64,000 bases of DNA from Streptomyces sp. NBC_00654 (GTDB lineage Bacteria > Actinomycetota > Actinomycetes > Streptomycetales > Streptomycetaceae): NCBI RefSeq assembly GCF_026341775.1, contig NZ_JAPEOB010000002.1, positions 1,426,001 through 1,490,000 of the forward strand, in the 5' to 3' direction. Shown here in pieces: positions 44,142 through 57,195 of this stretch (position 1 is the first letter of the stretch; every line of letters starts with the position of its first letter). The notes under the pieces are model-generated. The model worked only from the letters and a program-made list of their open reading frames with translations, was not told the origin of the DNA and did not search any database. Position numbers and translations under genes: made by a program.

Positions 44142-44843
44142 ATGCGCGGATCTCTGGTGACCTGTGGGGTACTGCTCGCCCTGGTGGGCTCGGTCGCGGC
44201 CCGGCCGGCGGACGGCCCGCCCCTGCCGGTACTGCTGGCCGACACCGGCGGCGGCAGCCAGCTGATCACGGCGGAGGCTCCGGACGCGGGATCCACCACC
44301 GGCACGGTGACCTGGTGGGAGCGGCGACGGGGCCGGTGGGCGGCGGCCGGATCCGCGCCCGCCCGGTTCGGCGCGAAGGGTCTGGCGGAGGGCCGGACGC
44401 GCGAGCAGGGCACCGGCACCACGCCCAGTGGCCTGTACCGCCTCCCGTACGCCTTCGGGACCGCGCCACCGGTACCCGGGACGGCGTACCCCTACCGCCG
44501 TGTGGGCGAGCTTTCCTGGTGGTGCCAGGACAACGCGGCACGGGCCTACAACCGCTGGGTGGAGCCGCTGCCGGCGGACTGCCGGGCCGGCGAGGCCGAG
44601 CATCTGGTCACCTACCGGGCCCAGTACGCCCGCGCGCTGGTCATCGGCTTCAACTACGACCGGCCGGTACGGGGCCGGGGCGCCGGGATCTTCCTCCATG
44701 TGAACGGGCGCGGGGCGACGGCGGGCTGCGTCTCCGTACCCGCCGCCGCGATGGACCGGATCCTGGCCTGGGCGGACCCGGCCCGCCGGCCGCACATCGC
44801 GATCGGGACCTCCTCGGGCCCGACCGCGATCACCCGGTACTGA
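44142..44843 (+). CDS. Secreted L,D-transpeptidase-like (YkuD-fold) protein
   Basis: A 233-residue protein with an N-terminal signal peptide (MRGSLVTCGVLLALVGSVAA). The YkuD-type active site is seen in FLHVNGRGATAGCVSVPAAA, with catalytic Cys preceded by an upstream His, and GTGTTPSGLYRLPYAFG is the other family block. Such proteins form or edit 3-3 peptidoglycan cross-links outside the membrane. The motif spacing fits the Streptomyces type, which often lacks other wall-binding domains. ATG 44142. Confidence 0.83.
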   Translation: MRGSLVTCGVLLALVGSVAARPADGPPLPVLLADTGGGSQLITAEAPDAGSTTGTVTWWERRRGRWAAAGSAPARFGAKGLAEGRTREQGTGTTPSGLYRLPYAFGTAPPVPGTAYPYRRVGELSWWCQDNAARAYNRWVEPLPADCRAGEAEHLVTYRAQYARALVIGFNYDRPVRGRGAGIFLHVNGRGATAGCVSVPAAAMDRILAWADPARRPHIAIGTSSGPTAITRY

Positions 44844-44870
44844 GGACGCTCCCGTCCGGCCCGGACCGGC

Positions 44871-45407
44871 TCAGCGGTCGTTCTGGGCCAGCCGCAGCAG
44901 ATGGTCCGCGAGCGCCTGGCCGCCGTTCGGGTCACGGCTGATCAGCATCAGGGTGTCATCACCCGCGATGGTCCCGAGGATGTCCTGCAGTTCGGCCTGG
45001 TCGATGGCCGAGGCGAGGAACTGGGCCGCGCCCGGCGGTGTGCGCAGCACCACGAGGTTGGCCGAGGCCTCCGCCGAGATGAGGAGTTCGGCGGAGAGCC
45101 TGCGCATCCGCTCCTCCTTGGCCGAGCCGCCCAGCGGCGCCTGCGGGGTACGGAATCCGCCCTCGCTCGGCACCGCGTAGATCAGTTCGCCGCCGGTGTT
45201 GCGGATCTTGACCGCGCCCAGCTCGTCGAGGTCCCGGGAGAGCGTCGCCTGAGTGACGCTCAGCCCGTCGTCGGCCAGCAGTCTGGCCAGCTGGCTCTGG
45301 GAGCGCACCGGCTGCCGGTTCAGGATGTCCACGATCCGGCGGTGGCGGGCGGTGCGGGTCTGCGGCACGGAGGGCCCGCCGTGCTCGGATTCCTGCGCCT
45401 CGGTCAT
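44871..45407 (-). CDS. argR: Arginine repressor
   Basis: A 178-residue ArgR. The winged helix-turn-helix ([37 protein letters not shown]) is N-terminal. The C-terminal hexamerisation and arginine-binding domain has [20 protein letters not shown] and [12 protein letters not shown]. With arginine it binds ARG boxes at arg promoters. It is the last gene of the argCJBDR cluster, 25 bp after argD, and so is probably autoregulated as part of the operon. ATG 45407. Confidence 0.95.
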   Translation of the reverse strand: MTEAQESEHGGPSVPQTRTARHRRIVDILNRQPVRSQSQLARLLADDGLSVTQATLSRDLDELGAVKIRNTGGELIYAVPSEGGFRTPQAPLGGSAKEERMRRLSAELLISAEASANLVVLRTPPGAAQFLASAIDQAELQDILGTIAGDDTLMLISRDPNGGQALADHLLRLAQNDR

Positions 45408-45432
45408 CGTCGTCGCCTCATTCTCCGGATCG

Positions 45433-46625
<1,193 letters not shown>

Positions 46626-46629
<4 letters not shown>

Positions 46630-47536
46630 GCTTCCCCCTGTGTCGCGTGCGGTGCGTCGGGCACGACCATCGTGCCGATTCCCTCGTCGGTGAAGATCTC
46701 CAGCAGGATCGAGTGCTGGACCCGGCCGTCGATGACCCGGGCGGTCTCGACCCCGTTGCGTACCGCGTGCAGGCAGCCCTGCATCTTCGGGACCATGCCG
46801 CTGGAGAGGTCGGGCAGGAGTTTCTCCAGCTCCGAGGCGGTGAGACGGCTGATCACATCGTCGCTGTGCGGCCAGTCCTCGTAGAGGCCCTCGACATCGG
46901 TGAGGACCATGAGGGTCTCGGCGTTCAGCGCGGCGGCGAGTGCGGCGGCCGCGGTGTCGGCGTTGACGTTGTAGACGTGGTTGTCGTCGGCGGAGCGGGC
47001 GATGGAGGAGACGACCGGGATGCGGCCGTCGTCCAGCAGCGCCTGGATGGCCCCGGTGTCGATGGCGGTGATCTCACCGACCCGGCCGATGTCGACGAGT
47101 TCGCCGTCGATGGTGGGCCGGTGCTGGGTGGCGGTGATGGTGCGGGCGTCCTCGCCGGTCATTCCGACGGCCAGCGGGCCGTGCTGGTTGAGCAGCCCGA
47201 CGAGCTCGCGCTGGACCTGTCCGGCCAGCACCATCCGTACGACGTCCATCGCCTCGGGCGTGGTGACGCGCAGCCCGGCCCTGAACTCGCTGACCAGGCC
47301 CTGCTTGTCCAGCTGGGCACTGATCTGCGGGCCGCCGCCGTGCACGACGACGGGCTTGAGGCCGGCCTGCCGCAGGAAGACGACGTCCTGGGCGAAGGCG
47401 GCCTTCAGCTCCTCGTCGACCATGGCGTTGCCGCCGAACTTGATGACGACGGTCCTGCCGTTGTGCCGGGTCAGCCAGGGCAGCGCCTCGATGAGGATCT
47501 GTGCCTTGGGGAGCGCGGTGTGCTTGCGGGCCGTAC

Positions 47537-47540
<4 letters not shown>
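46626..47540 (-). CDS. argB: Acetylglutamate kinase
   Basis: A 304-residue amino-acid kinase. [15 protein letters not shown] is the ATP/phosphate loop, [19 protein letters not shown] the substrate loop, and [20 protein letters not shown] the C-terminal motif. It phosphorylates N-acetylglutamate, usually the arginine-feedback step in recycling pathways. It is coupled by ATGA overlaps to both argJ upstream and argD downstream. Confidence 0.95.
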
Positions 47541-49914
<2,374 letters not shown>

Positions 49915-51456
49915 TCATCGGCCTCCGGCCGGCTCCAGGCGCTCGCTCCGCGCGGCCCGCATCAGATACCCGTGGTGCTTCGCGCACAGGTCCGCCGACG
50001 CTTCGTGCGCGATCCACTGCGGCCGGACGGGCAGGAAGCGGCAGTCCGCGCCCTTGAGGTACGCCACATAGTGGTCCAGCCCCGCCGTGAACTTCCGGAC
50101 GTCGCGGACCAGGGACCGCAGGAGGACCCGGTGCCGCTCCCGCAGGGACGGGCACAGATCGAGGATGCTGCGATGCCAGGTGTCGCACTCGTTGATCCCG
50201 CACGCGTCCACGAGCTTGAGGAACGCGAGCTGCCCTTCGTCGCGCACATCGACCGAGCCGTTCGCCGCCTTCAGCCAGGCCGTCATCTCCCGGGCCAGGG
50301 CGACATGGTCGCAGCAGTCGCAGGCCACCAGCAGCTCCGGGTCGGCCACCACAGTGGAGAGGTACTCCCGCTGGGTCCGCAGCAGCGCGGGCAGAGTGTC
50401 GGAGTCCTTCCAGCTCGTCGCCAGTGCGGCCTGTGTACGCTCCGGCATTCCCCGGAACACGAACCGGTGGCGCTGGCCCAGCCAGACGTAGTGGCTCCAC
50501 AGGGCCCAGGCGTCCGTCTCGGCCGGGGACCACGTGTCGTCGCGGATCCGCTCCACCGCCCAGCCGACCGCGCCCCGGGCACCGGACTCGCAGAGGGTGT
50601 CGAGGAGATTGCGCTCCCCGCACACGGCCTCGTCCACGATGTCGACACTGCTACAGATGATCATCACTCCGAGGCGGGCGACCACGCTCCGCGCGAACTC
50701 GTCGCAGTCGGACTCGACATCGCCGAGGATTCCGAAGTTGACGAGTTCGGAGCCCAGCAGGATCGGCAGCGGGTCCACTCCCGCGGGCAGGGCGACATCG
50801 CACAGCCAGTGCGCGTCCACCCGCCCGCCGGAGTCCACGCCCTGGCTGAGTCCGAGACACACCGCTTCTTCCGCGTCGCGCACCCGGCCCGGCAGCGTCG
50901 TCTCCCGCTGCACCTTCAGCCAGTCCGCGTACCCGTAATGGTCTCCGCCCTGATAGTCACATGCCCAGCCGAGGCCCAGCCGCGATGCCGCCCAGAGGTC
51001 CGACCGGTCACGGGCGAGCGGGAATCCGCTGGTCAGCACCAGGATCGCGCATTCGCCGACATGGTCGGCGCACAACTCCGGAGCGGGCCGCAAGAACGGG
51101 TTCCTGCCGAGCAGCGAAATCCTTTCACCGCCTCCCGGATATTCGAAGTGACTTTCCCGATGCCATTCCCGCAGCACATCGCCCACCACTTTGAGGACAC
51201 TGCCCAGGATTGCCGCCTTGGTAATCCCGGAAGCATCCCCGCTCTCCGCCTTCAGCAGATCTTCGAGAAAGGCGCCACGACTGGCTTTCTCGGGAATATC
51301 CGCGGCCCGGTACGCGGCAGCCAGCCAGCGTCCGCCGCACTCCGCGCACACCAGGTCGCGCCCATGGCCGCAGCCGCAGAACCCGGACGGCGATGCCGGA
51401 ACATGCGAACCGAGCGCCGAAAAATACCCATATGCCGTACGGATCAGGGAATCCAT
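49915..51456 (-). CDS. Cysteine-rich orphan protein (513 aa), unknown family
   Basis: I recognise no family. ATG 51456 (MDSLIRTAYGYFSALG) follows GAGGTGG. Near the N-terminus, FCGCGHGRDLVCAECGGRWL has Cys and His spacing of a possible zinc knuckle. Further Cys-rich points are WACDYQGGDHYGY, ESDCDEFARS, VACDCCDHVALA and ACGINECDTWH. The rest looks alpha-helical and soluble, with no signal peptide or TM helix. Its upstream flank is lower in GC than the neighbourhood, and it separates the arg cluster from ordinary housekeeping genes. This suggests acquisition by transfer. It might be a metal-binding or large repeat-scaffold protein; that is a guess. Confidence 0.75.
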   Translation of the reverse strand: MDSLIRTAYGYFSALGSHVPASPSGFCGCGHGRDLVCAECGGRWLAAAYRAADIPEKASRGAFLEDLLKAESGDASGITKAAILGSVLKVVGDVLREWHRESHFEYPGGGERISLLGRNPFLRPAPELCADHVGECAILVLTSGFPLARDRSDLWAASRLGLGWACDYQGGDHYGYADWLKVQRETTLPGRVRDAEEAVCLGLSQGVDSGGRVDAHWLCDVALPAGVDPLPILLGSELVNFGILGDVESDCDEFARSVVARLGVMIICSSVDIVDEAVCGERNLLDTLCESGARGAVGWAVERIRDDTWSPAETDAWALWSHYVWLGQRHRFVFRGMPERTQAALATSWKDSDTLPALLRTQREYLSTVVADPELLVACDCCDHVALAREMTAWLKAANGSVDVRDEGQLAFLKLVDACGINECDTWHRSILDLCPSLRERHRVLLRSLVRDVRKFTAGLDHYVAYLKGADCRFLPVRPQWIAHEASADLCAKHHGYLMRAARSERLEPAGGR

Positions 51457-51855
51457 GTCGGCCACCTCACCGAGAGGTGACTGGAATTGTTCGCCGAAAT
51501 TCACCGTTCGCTCCCCGGCATGAGCACATACGGCGAAAATCGGCCAACTCTGATGACTCATATCTGCTACCACCCGGAAATTTCGGCCTTCCCGCACGCG
51601 CATGCCGGTACGTTGAGCCCGCATGCGCCCTCGCACCCGGGGGCGGCGCAGTGCCGACGACAGCCCGGGCGGGCCGACACACAGTGTGAGAGCGCGCCCG
51701 GCAATCTGACCAGGCGTGACATAGGCGCAGAAAGATCGAACTACGGCGCGCTACCCGCGCGCTCCCCCCACGCGCCACCCCCGGTCCTCCGTGTCCGGGC
51801 AGGACGCACGGTCACACGACCGCAGGACGAACCGGGCCGGCCGGTCCGGGAGGCC
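51457..51855. other. Gene-free upstream region of the orphan gene
   Basis: About 400 bp with no convincing gene. The first 130 bp next to the orphan gene is noticeably richer in A and T than its surroundings and contains GAAATTTC and related short dyads. It probably holds the promoter of the orphan gene. The remainder lies downstream of the hydrolase gene and shows nothing I can name. Confidence 0.45.
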
Positions 51856-52560
51856 TCAGCCGGTGCCGCGGTCGTCGGCCGCGGCCTCGATGAGATCGGC
51901 GACGGCCTGGGGCCGGGAGGCCAGGGACGCGTGGCCGGCGGCGAGTTCGACGGTCCGCCGGGGGTTCATGCGCGCGGCCATACGGCGCTGGTTGTCGGGG
52001 TGGATCATGTGGTCCTCGGTGGAGACCTGGTACCAGGAGGGCTTGGTCCGCCAGGCCGGGGCGGTGACGGTGTCGCCGAAGGTGGAGGCGAGCGGGGCCT
52101 TCTGGGTGACGGCCATGACCCGGGCCTCGTCGGCGGGCAGGTCCTGACAGAAGCTCTCGTGGAACTTGTCCTGGGCGACCCACAGATAGCCGTCCGAGTC
52201 CGGGGCGAGGTTGTCGGCCGCGGCGGGCGGGTGTTCCTGGGTGATCCCGCCGGGGCTCTCGCCCGCGTCCGGGGCGAACGCGGCGATGTAGACGAGCCCG
52301 GTGACCTGGGGCAGGTCACCCGCCTCGGTGATGACCGCGCCGCCGTACGAGTGGCCGACCAGCAGGACGGGGCCCTCCACCTGGCGGACCATCTTGCGGG
52401 TGCGCTCGGCGTCGTCGGCCAGCGAGGTGAGGGGCATCTCCACCGCCCGGAGCGAGCCATGACCGCGCCGGTCCAGCTCGGTGATCACATGCCCCCAGTG
52501 GGCGGCCCCGCCCCAGAATCCATGGACCAGGACGATCGTGGGCCCGTCCGTCATCTCCAC
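51856..52560 (-). CDS. Alpha/beta-hydrolase (esterase-like)
   Basis: A 234-residue alpha/beta-hydrolase. TIVLVHGFWGGAAHWGHVIT carries the oxyanion HG, LLVGHSYGGAVITEA the nucleophile elbow Ser, ADEARVMAVTQKAPLASTFG a lid/cap region, and HASLASRPQAVADLI the catalytic His. It resembles small plant-type esterases (MES/hydroxynitrile lyase group). I chose GTG 52560 because GGAGAG lies eight bases upstream; ATG 52554 has no properly spaced site. Confidence 0.87.
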   Translation of the reverse strand: MEMTDGPTIVLVHGFWGGAAHWGHVITELDRRGHGSLRAVEMPLTSLADDAERTRKMVRQVEGPVLLVGHSYGGAVITEAGDLPQVTGLVYIAAFAPDAGESPGGITQEHPPAAADNLAPDSDGYLWVAQDKFHESFCQDLPADEARVMAVTQKAPLASTFGDTVTAPAWRTKPSWYQVSTEDHMIHPDNQRRMAARMNPRRTVELAAGHASLASRPQAVADLIEAAADDRGTG

Positions 52561-52690
52561 GCACCAACTCTCCGGCTCGGTTCCGTGACACTCGCCGCCC
52601 ACGCTAGGACCGGCTCGCCGCCCCTGCCATCCGGGAGACGCGCGTGCCTCCGCGCACAGGGGCCGGGGCCGGGGGCCGAAGGACCCGGCG

Positions 52691-52990
52691 GTGGTGCGCC
52701 CCCCGGCGGGCGGGGTGTTCGTCCTGGGCGCGTTCGACGAGGAGACGGTCTCGGCCCTGGCCGACGGCGTACCGGCGCCCCTGAACCTGCTGACCGGACC
52801 CGGTGCGCTCCCCGTCCCCGCGCTGGCGAAGCTCGGGGTCGCCCGGGTCAGCGCGGGATCCGCGATCGCCGAGGCCGCCTACGCCGTGGTCTCCCGCAGC
52901 GCGCGTGAACTCCTCACCAGCGGTACGAGCACGGCATTCGCCGACGGGCTCCCGTACGAGACCGTCAATGCCGCGATGACCGGCCGGACC
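52691..52990 (+). pseudogene. C-terminal remnant of a PEP mutase/isocitrate lyase family gene
   Basis: About 95 codons match the end of a PEP phosphonomutase/isocitrate lyase-family barrel: GGVFVLGAFDEETVSALADG, VPAPLNLLTGPGALPVPALA, KLGVARVSAGSAIAEAAYAV. The upstream 150 or so residues, including the catalytic DED/KKCGH-type region, are absent, and no stop follows where the family normally ends. The upstream sequence switches abruptly to unrelated DNA near 52690. It is therefore a truncated, non-functional fragment, probably left by a deletion. Confidence 0.65.
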
Positions 52991-53068
52991 TCCGCCTCCC
53001 CCCAGCCCCGACGGCCGTCCCGCGGGCCGCGGCGGACCCAGGGGTTCACGGACGACGGGCGCCGGTCA

Positions 53069-53584
53069 TCACGCGCCGGGGCTCAGGACGGTGAATCCCG
53101 CGCTCCTGGCGAGTGCGGTCAGCTCCTGGGCCCGCGCGGCGCGCACGATCACCACGGGATAGCAGTCGGACTCGATGTCGAGAACGGCCGTCGCGGCCCC
53201 GACCTCCCGGTAGTGACGGCCGCACGCCTCCAGGAACTCGAAGGCCGGCAGAAGCATCTCGTCGGCGTCGAACAGCACCCAGGGGTCGACGGACGGGCGG
53301 GACTCCAGCCGGCCGAGCAGGGAGCGGATCTCGCCGGGGTCCTCTTTCCAGTCGAACTCCGCGAGCAGCCCGTTCTCGGTGAGCGCGTCGATGAGTGCTA
53401 TCCAGGCGAGGTTCGCGACGGGCTCGTCGATGCCCCGGTCCTCAAGCGCGTCCGCGTGGTCGCGGAGGTAGCCGGCGGGGTCGTCATGGGCGTACAGCGT
53501 CCGCTCGGCGACTGCCGGACGGGCGGGCGCCAGCAGGGTGGCGATGGCTTCGAGGGACGTACGGACGGCGTCGGTGCCGGACAT
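53069..53584 (-). CDS. Conserved hypothetical protein (possibly DUF6630-like)
   Basis: A 171-residue soluble acidic protein starting at ATG 53584 behind GAAGGAG. Notable segments are ANLAWIALIDALTENGLLAE followed by FDWKEDPGEI, and VLFDADEMLLPAFEFLEACG. These remind me of DUF6630-type proteins, but I cannot confirm this. No signal peptide or known motif. It sits between the PEP-mutase remnant and the cyclophilin gene. Confidence 0.65.
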   Translation of the reverse strand: MSGTDAVRTSLEAIATLLAPARPAVAERTLYAHDDPAGYLRDHADALEDRGIDEPVANLAWIALIDALTENGLLAEFDWKEDPGEIRSLLGRLESRPSVDPWVLFDADEMLLPAFEFLEACGRHYREVGAATAVLDIESDCYPVVIVRAARAQELTALARSAGFTVLSPGA

Positions 53585-53792
53585 GGTGCGGACTCCTTCG
53601 GCAGCCGGGCGGCTGCGGCCTGGACACGGATGCGGACACCCCGTTCGGCGTCCGGGAGGCACCCTTCCACACGGGTACGACAACGGGCCGGGCACAGCCC
53701 GGCCCGGCCCGGCCGCCCGGGGCGAGGCGCCGGCCGACGGTGCGACGTCGGCCGGCCGGCTCAGCCGCGGGCCCGTACAGGTCCTGGAAAGG

Positions 53793-54290
53793 TCAGAGAA
53801 CGCCGCAGTCGGCGATGGTGACCTTGGCGCGGGTACGGCCGTTCGGCGTGCCCAGGCTCTCGATCTTGCGGACCAGCTCCATGCTGTCCTCGCCGTCGAC
53901 CTCGCCGAAGACGACGTGCTTGCCGTCCAGCCAGGAGGTCACGACGGTCGTGATGAAGAACTGCGAACCGTTGGAGTTCGGTCCGGCGTTGGCCATCGAC
54001 AGCAGACCGGGACGGTCGTGGGTGAGCTTGAAGTTCTCGTCGGCGAACTTCTCGCCGTAGATGCTCTTGCCGCCCGTGCCGTCGCCCCGGGTGAAGTCGC
54101 CGCCCTGGAGCATGAAGTCCGGGATGACCCGGTGGAAGGAGGAGCCCTTGTAGCCGAAGCCCTTCTCGCCGGTCGCCAGGGCACGGAAGTTGTCCGCCGT
54201 CCTGGGCACGACGTCGTCGAACAGGTTGAAGTTGATCCGCCCTGCGGGCTCGTCATTGATGGTGATGTCGAAGAAGACCTTGGTTGTCAT
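53793..54290 (-). CDS. Cyclophilin-type peptidyl-prolyl isomerase
   Basis: A 165-residue single-domain cyclophilin of the cytosolic, eukaryote-like type. [20 protein letters not shown] carries the catalytic Arg and Phe, with [20 protein letters not shown] and [12 protein letters not shown]. It speeds cis/trans isomerisation of proline bonds and would bind cyclosporin. ATG 54290. It is monocistronic by spacing. Confidence 0.95.
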   Translation of the reverse strand: MTTKVFFDITINDEPAGRINFNLFDDVVPRTADNFRALATGEKGFGYKGSSFHRVIPDFMLQGGDFTRGDGTGGKSIYGEKFADENFKLTHDRPGLLSMANAGPNSNGSQFFITTVVTSWLDGKHVVFGEVDGEDSMELVRKIESLGTPNGRTRAKVTIADCGVL

Positions 54291-54346
54291 GGAGCCATCC
54301 TCACACTCCTGACAACCACAGGTGAAACCCGGGGACGGCCGATGAA

Positions 54347-55534
54347 TCACCGAGCCGGGTTCCGGGGCCGCCCGCCCGGCCGCCGGAGCGCCGCGTACAC
54401 CGCCTCGACCAGCGCTCTCTTGCGCGGGTCGTCCGTGATGCCCGTACCCATCCGGTTCATGACATAGCCGAGCGCGACTCCGGCCTCCGGGTCGGCCAGG
54501 CCGCAGGAGCCGCCCGCGCCGTCGTGGCCGACCGCCGCCGGGTTGGGGCCGTACGAGCGGTTCGGGCCGCTCAGCCACAGGCCGAGTCCGATCTCGGTGT
54601 CATGGGCGAAGCCGGGGCCGAGCACCAGGTCCCGGCAGCTGCCCTGGCCTTCACGGACCCGTTCGGCCGCCCTCTCCGACAGGACGCGCCGGCCGGCCAG
54701 ACTGCCGCGCCCGGCGACGATGCCGTACAGGGAGGCGACCGCACGGGCCGTCCCGTGGCCGTTGGCCGCGGGGATCTCGGCGGACCGCCACCGCGGTGTG
54801 TTGGCCACGGCCACACCGGTGGCGGGGTTGGCGAGAGAGGCGATGGCCACCGGCCGCAACCGTGCGAAGTGCTCGCCCCCCTCGTCGCTCAGGGGCTTCG
54901 CCCGGACGAGTTCGGCGACGCGGTCCGTGTCCTTCTCCGGGAGCCCGAAGGTGAAGTCGATGCCGAGCGGCCCGGTGATCTCCCGCCGCAGGAACTCCCC
55001 CGGCATCAGCCCGCTGATCCGGCGGACCACCTCACCGACCAGGAAACCGTAGGAGAGCGCGTGGTAGCCGGACCGGGTGCCGGGCTCCCACCAGGGTTCG
55101 GTGGCCGCCAGCCGGGCACAGGTCAGCTCCCAGTCGTACAGCTCCGCCAGGGTGTGCGGCTCGCGGAGTCCGGCCAGGCCGGCCCGGTGCGAGAGGAGGT
55201 GGCGTACGAGGACGGATCCCTTGCCGGCGGCGGCGAACTCCGGCCAGTACGCGGCGACGGGCGCGTCCAGGTCGAGCAGGCCGCGGTCGGCCAGGAGGTG
55301 GGCACAGAGGGCCATGGGCCCCTTGCCGGTGGACCAGACGTTGACGAGGGTGTCCCGCTCCCAGCGGCGGGTCCCGGCCGCGTCCGCCCAGCCGCCCCAG
55401 AGGTCGGCCACCGGCGTCCCGTCGACCAGGACGGTGACGGCCGCACCCAGCTCGCCGCGCTCCGTGAAGTTCCGCTCGAACGCCTCGCGCACCCCGGCGA
55501 ACCGTTCGTCGCAATGACCCTGGATCTGCGGCAC
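54347..55534 (-). CDS. Serine beta-lactamase-fold esterase/hydrolase
   Basis: A 395-residue class C-like hydrolase. [20 protein letters not shown] holds the S-x-x-K motif, [16 protein letters not shown] the Y-x-N-equivalent region (here Y-H-A), and [20 protein letters not shown] the final HxG-type motif. The absence of a signal peptide suggests an intracellular EstB-like esterase rather than a true beta-lactamase. GTG 55534 with GAGGAGG upstream. Confidence 0.88.
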   Translation of the reverse strand: MPQIQGHCDERFAGVREAFERNFTERGELGAAVTVLVDGTPVADLWGGWADAAGTRRWERDTLVNVWSTGKGPMALCAHLLADRGLLDLDAPVAAYWPEFAAAGKGSVLVRHLLSHRAGLAGLREPHTLAELYDWELTCARLAATEPWWEPGTRSGYHALSYGFLVGEVVRRISGLMPGEFLRREITGPLGIDFTFGLPEKDTDRVAELVRAKPLSDEGGEHFARLRPVAIASLANPATGVAVANTPRWRSAEIPAANGHGTARAVASLYGIVAGRGSLAGRRVLSERAAERVREGQGSCRDLVLGPGFAHDTEIGLGLWLSGPNRSYGPNPAAVGHDGAGGSCGLADPEAGVALGYVMNRMGTGITDDPRKRALVEAVYAALRRPGGRPRNPAR

Positions 55535-55628
55535 CCTGGCCTCCTCGTCCGGGGCCCACGCCCACGGGAACCCTGCTGCCCGTAACGTACCGACCGGTCG
55601 GACCGGAGGAAAGGCGCCGGGCGGCCGG

Positions 55629-56204
55629 TCAGCCGGCACCGGCTTCGAGGTTCACGCTCCAGCGGCCCGGGAGACCGGTCAGCGTGAGGGTGGAGAGCGG
55701 GCGGACGTCCACGTTCCAGTACGCCGGTGGCGGGGCGTTCAGCGCGTAGACCAGGGCGGCACGGATCACCGCCGGTTCGGCGACCGCGACGATGAGACCG
55801 TCGCGGGCGGGGCGGGTGTCCAGCCAGCCCCCTATCCGCGAGATGAAGGCGTGCAGCGATTCACCGCCGTGCGGGGCGGAGCGCGGGTCGGCGAGCCAGG
55901 CGTCGACCGCGGCCGGTTCACGGGCGGTGACCTCGGCCAGCGTCAGGCCCCGCCAGCGGCCCATGTCGCAGTCCCGGAGGGCGGGCTGCGCCATCGGCGC
56001 GAAGCCGAGCGCGTCGCCGGTCGCGCGACTGCGCGGGGTGGGCGAGCAGTAGCGCAGTTCGGCCCCGCCGAGCGGCACCAGGGTGTGCGCGACCAGCTGG
56101 ATCTCGTGCCAGCCGGCGTGGTCGAGCGGCCGGTCGTCGTCGAAGCGCTCGGCCAGCAGGGAGGAGCTGCGCGCCGCGGCGACCAGGCAGAATCGAACAC
56201 TCAT
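55629..56204 (-). CDS. Histidine-phosphatase-fold protein lacking the catalytic RHG
   Basis: A 191-residue protein aligned with phosphoglycerate-mutase-like phosphatases, but the N-terminal RHG is replaced: FCLVAAARSSSLLAERFDDD. Other family blocks remain (ELRYCSPTPRSRATGDALGF, ALRDCDMGRWRGLTLAEV, HGGESLHAFISRIGGWLD). The C-terminal histidine block is IVAVAEPAVIRAALVYALN, without His. With neither catalytic His it is probably not an active phosphatase and may bind a ligand instead. ATG 56204. Confidence 0.8.
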   Translation of the reverse strand: MSVRFCLVAAARSSSLLAERFDDDRPLDHAGWHEIQLVAHTLVPLGGAELRYCSPTPRSRATGDALGFAPMAQPALRDCDMGRWRGLTLAEVTAREPAAVDAWLADPRSAPHGGESLHAFISRIGGWLDTRPARDGLIVAVAEPAVIRAALVYALNAPPPAYWNVDVRPLSTLTLTGLPGRWSVNLEAGAG

Positions 56205-56263
56205 GGCGGTGATCGTGGGGCCGAACGCCACGCCGGTCAAGGGGGCGGGCCCGGGATGCCGGA

Positions 56264-56695
56264 TCAGGCGGGCCGGAGGGACATCCACTTCTCCGGGTTG
56301 TCCAGTCCGGTGAAACCGACCTTCTCGTACACACCGTGGGCGTCGTCGGTGGCCAGCAGCAGCCGTCGTACGCCGGTGGGGGCGAGATGGTCGCGGACGG
56401 CCTCCACTATCCGGGTGCCCAGGCCGTGGCCGCGGGCCGGGCGGTCGACGTACACATCGCAGAGCCAGGCGAAGGTGGCCTGGTCGGTGACGACCCTGGC
56501 GTACGCGACCTGTTCGCCCGACGCGGTGTCGTACGCGCCGAAGTTCAGCGATCCGGCGATGGCCCGGTCCTGGTGCTCGCGGGCGCGTCCGAGCGCCCAG
56601 TAGGCGTCGGTGGAGAGCCAGTGGTGGATACGGGCCGGGTCGAGCCGGCCGGGGTCGGCGGAGATCTCGTAACGGTGCTCGGGAGTTTCGCTCAT
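56264..56695 (-). CDS. GNAT acetyltransferase
   Basis: A 143-residue GNAT protein with a clear acetyl-CoA loop in YVDRPARGHGLGTRIVEAVR and a C-terminal GVYEKVGFTGLDNPEKWM. It starts MSETPEHRYEISADPGRL. The pattern ISTDxxYW-like LSTDAYWALGRAREHQDRAI is common in actinobacterial GNATs of unknown substrate. Upstream of the phosphatase-fold gene and probably in one transcript with it (59-bp gap). Confidence 0.86.
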   Translation of the reverse strand: MSETPEHRYEISADPGRLDPARIHHWLSTDAYWALGRAREHQDRAIAGSLNFGAYDTASGEQVAYARVVTDQATFAWLCDVYVDRPARGHGLGTRIVEAVRDHLAPTGVRRLLLATDDAHGVYEKVGFTGLDNPEKWMSLRPA

Positions 56696-56916
56696 GGCCG
56701 GAGGCTATCGCCCCGTTCGGGGCGGGCGAAGAGTCCGTCGCAGGCGGTGCGCGGCCTGCGGACGCCCTCCGTGATCTCCGCCGGGCCGGAGACCGCCGCG
56801 CAGCTCGACCGGACATGCCCGTCCGTATCGCGGCCGCCCCGCGTGCGGGAGGCGATCCTGGCGTACGGTCATAGACTTGTCGACATGGATCACCATCCGT
56901 GAGGAGGTCACTCCCG

Positions 56917-57126
56917 ATGGAGGCACACGCCGGCGACCGGCTGCTGACGCACGGCAGGACCGTGGGGCAGCACGACCGTGTCGCGGAGATCATCGAAGTG
57001 CTCGGCGACGGGGGTGCTCCCCCGTACCGTGTGCGCTTCGCCGACGGACACGAATCACTGGTGTCACCCGGGCCCGACAGCGTCGTGCAGCACACCGCAG
57101 CGGAGAAGGACCGGGGGACGTACTAG
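56917..57126 (+). CDS. DUF1918 small protein
   Basis: A 69-residue protein beginning MEAHAGDRLLTHGRTVGQHD, with RVAEIIEVLGDGGAPPYRVR and FADGHESLVSPGPDS, the whole of the DUF1918 domain, a small beta-barrel common in actinobacteria with unknown role. GAGGAGG lies about nine bases before ATG 56917. A CATAGACT hexamer region just upstream may be its -10 element. Confidence 0.88.
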   Translation: MEAHAGDRLLTHGRTVGQHDRVAEIIEVLGDGGAPPYRVRFADGHESLVSPGPDSVVQHTAAEKDRGTY

Positions 57127-57195
57127 GAACCGGGGGCCGAGGGCCGGGGGCGTGCGCCCCCGGCCCCGGCGCACCCCGCCGGTTCAGCCGCCGGT

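Noticed and set aside
54347..55534. True beta-lactamase
   Set aside because: S-x-x-K is present but there is no signal peptide, and the Y-x-N position reads Y-H-A, which fits an intracellular esterase-type relative.
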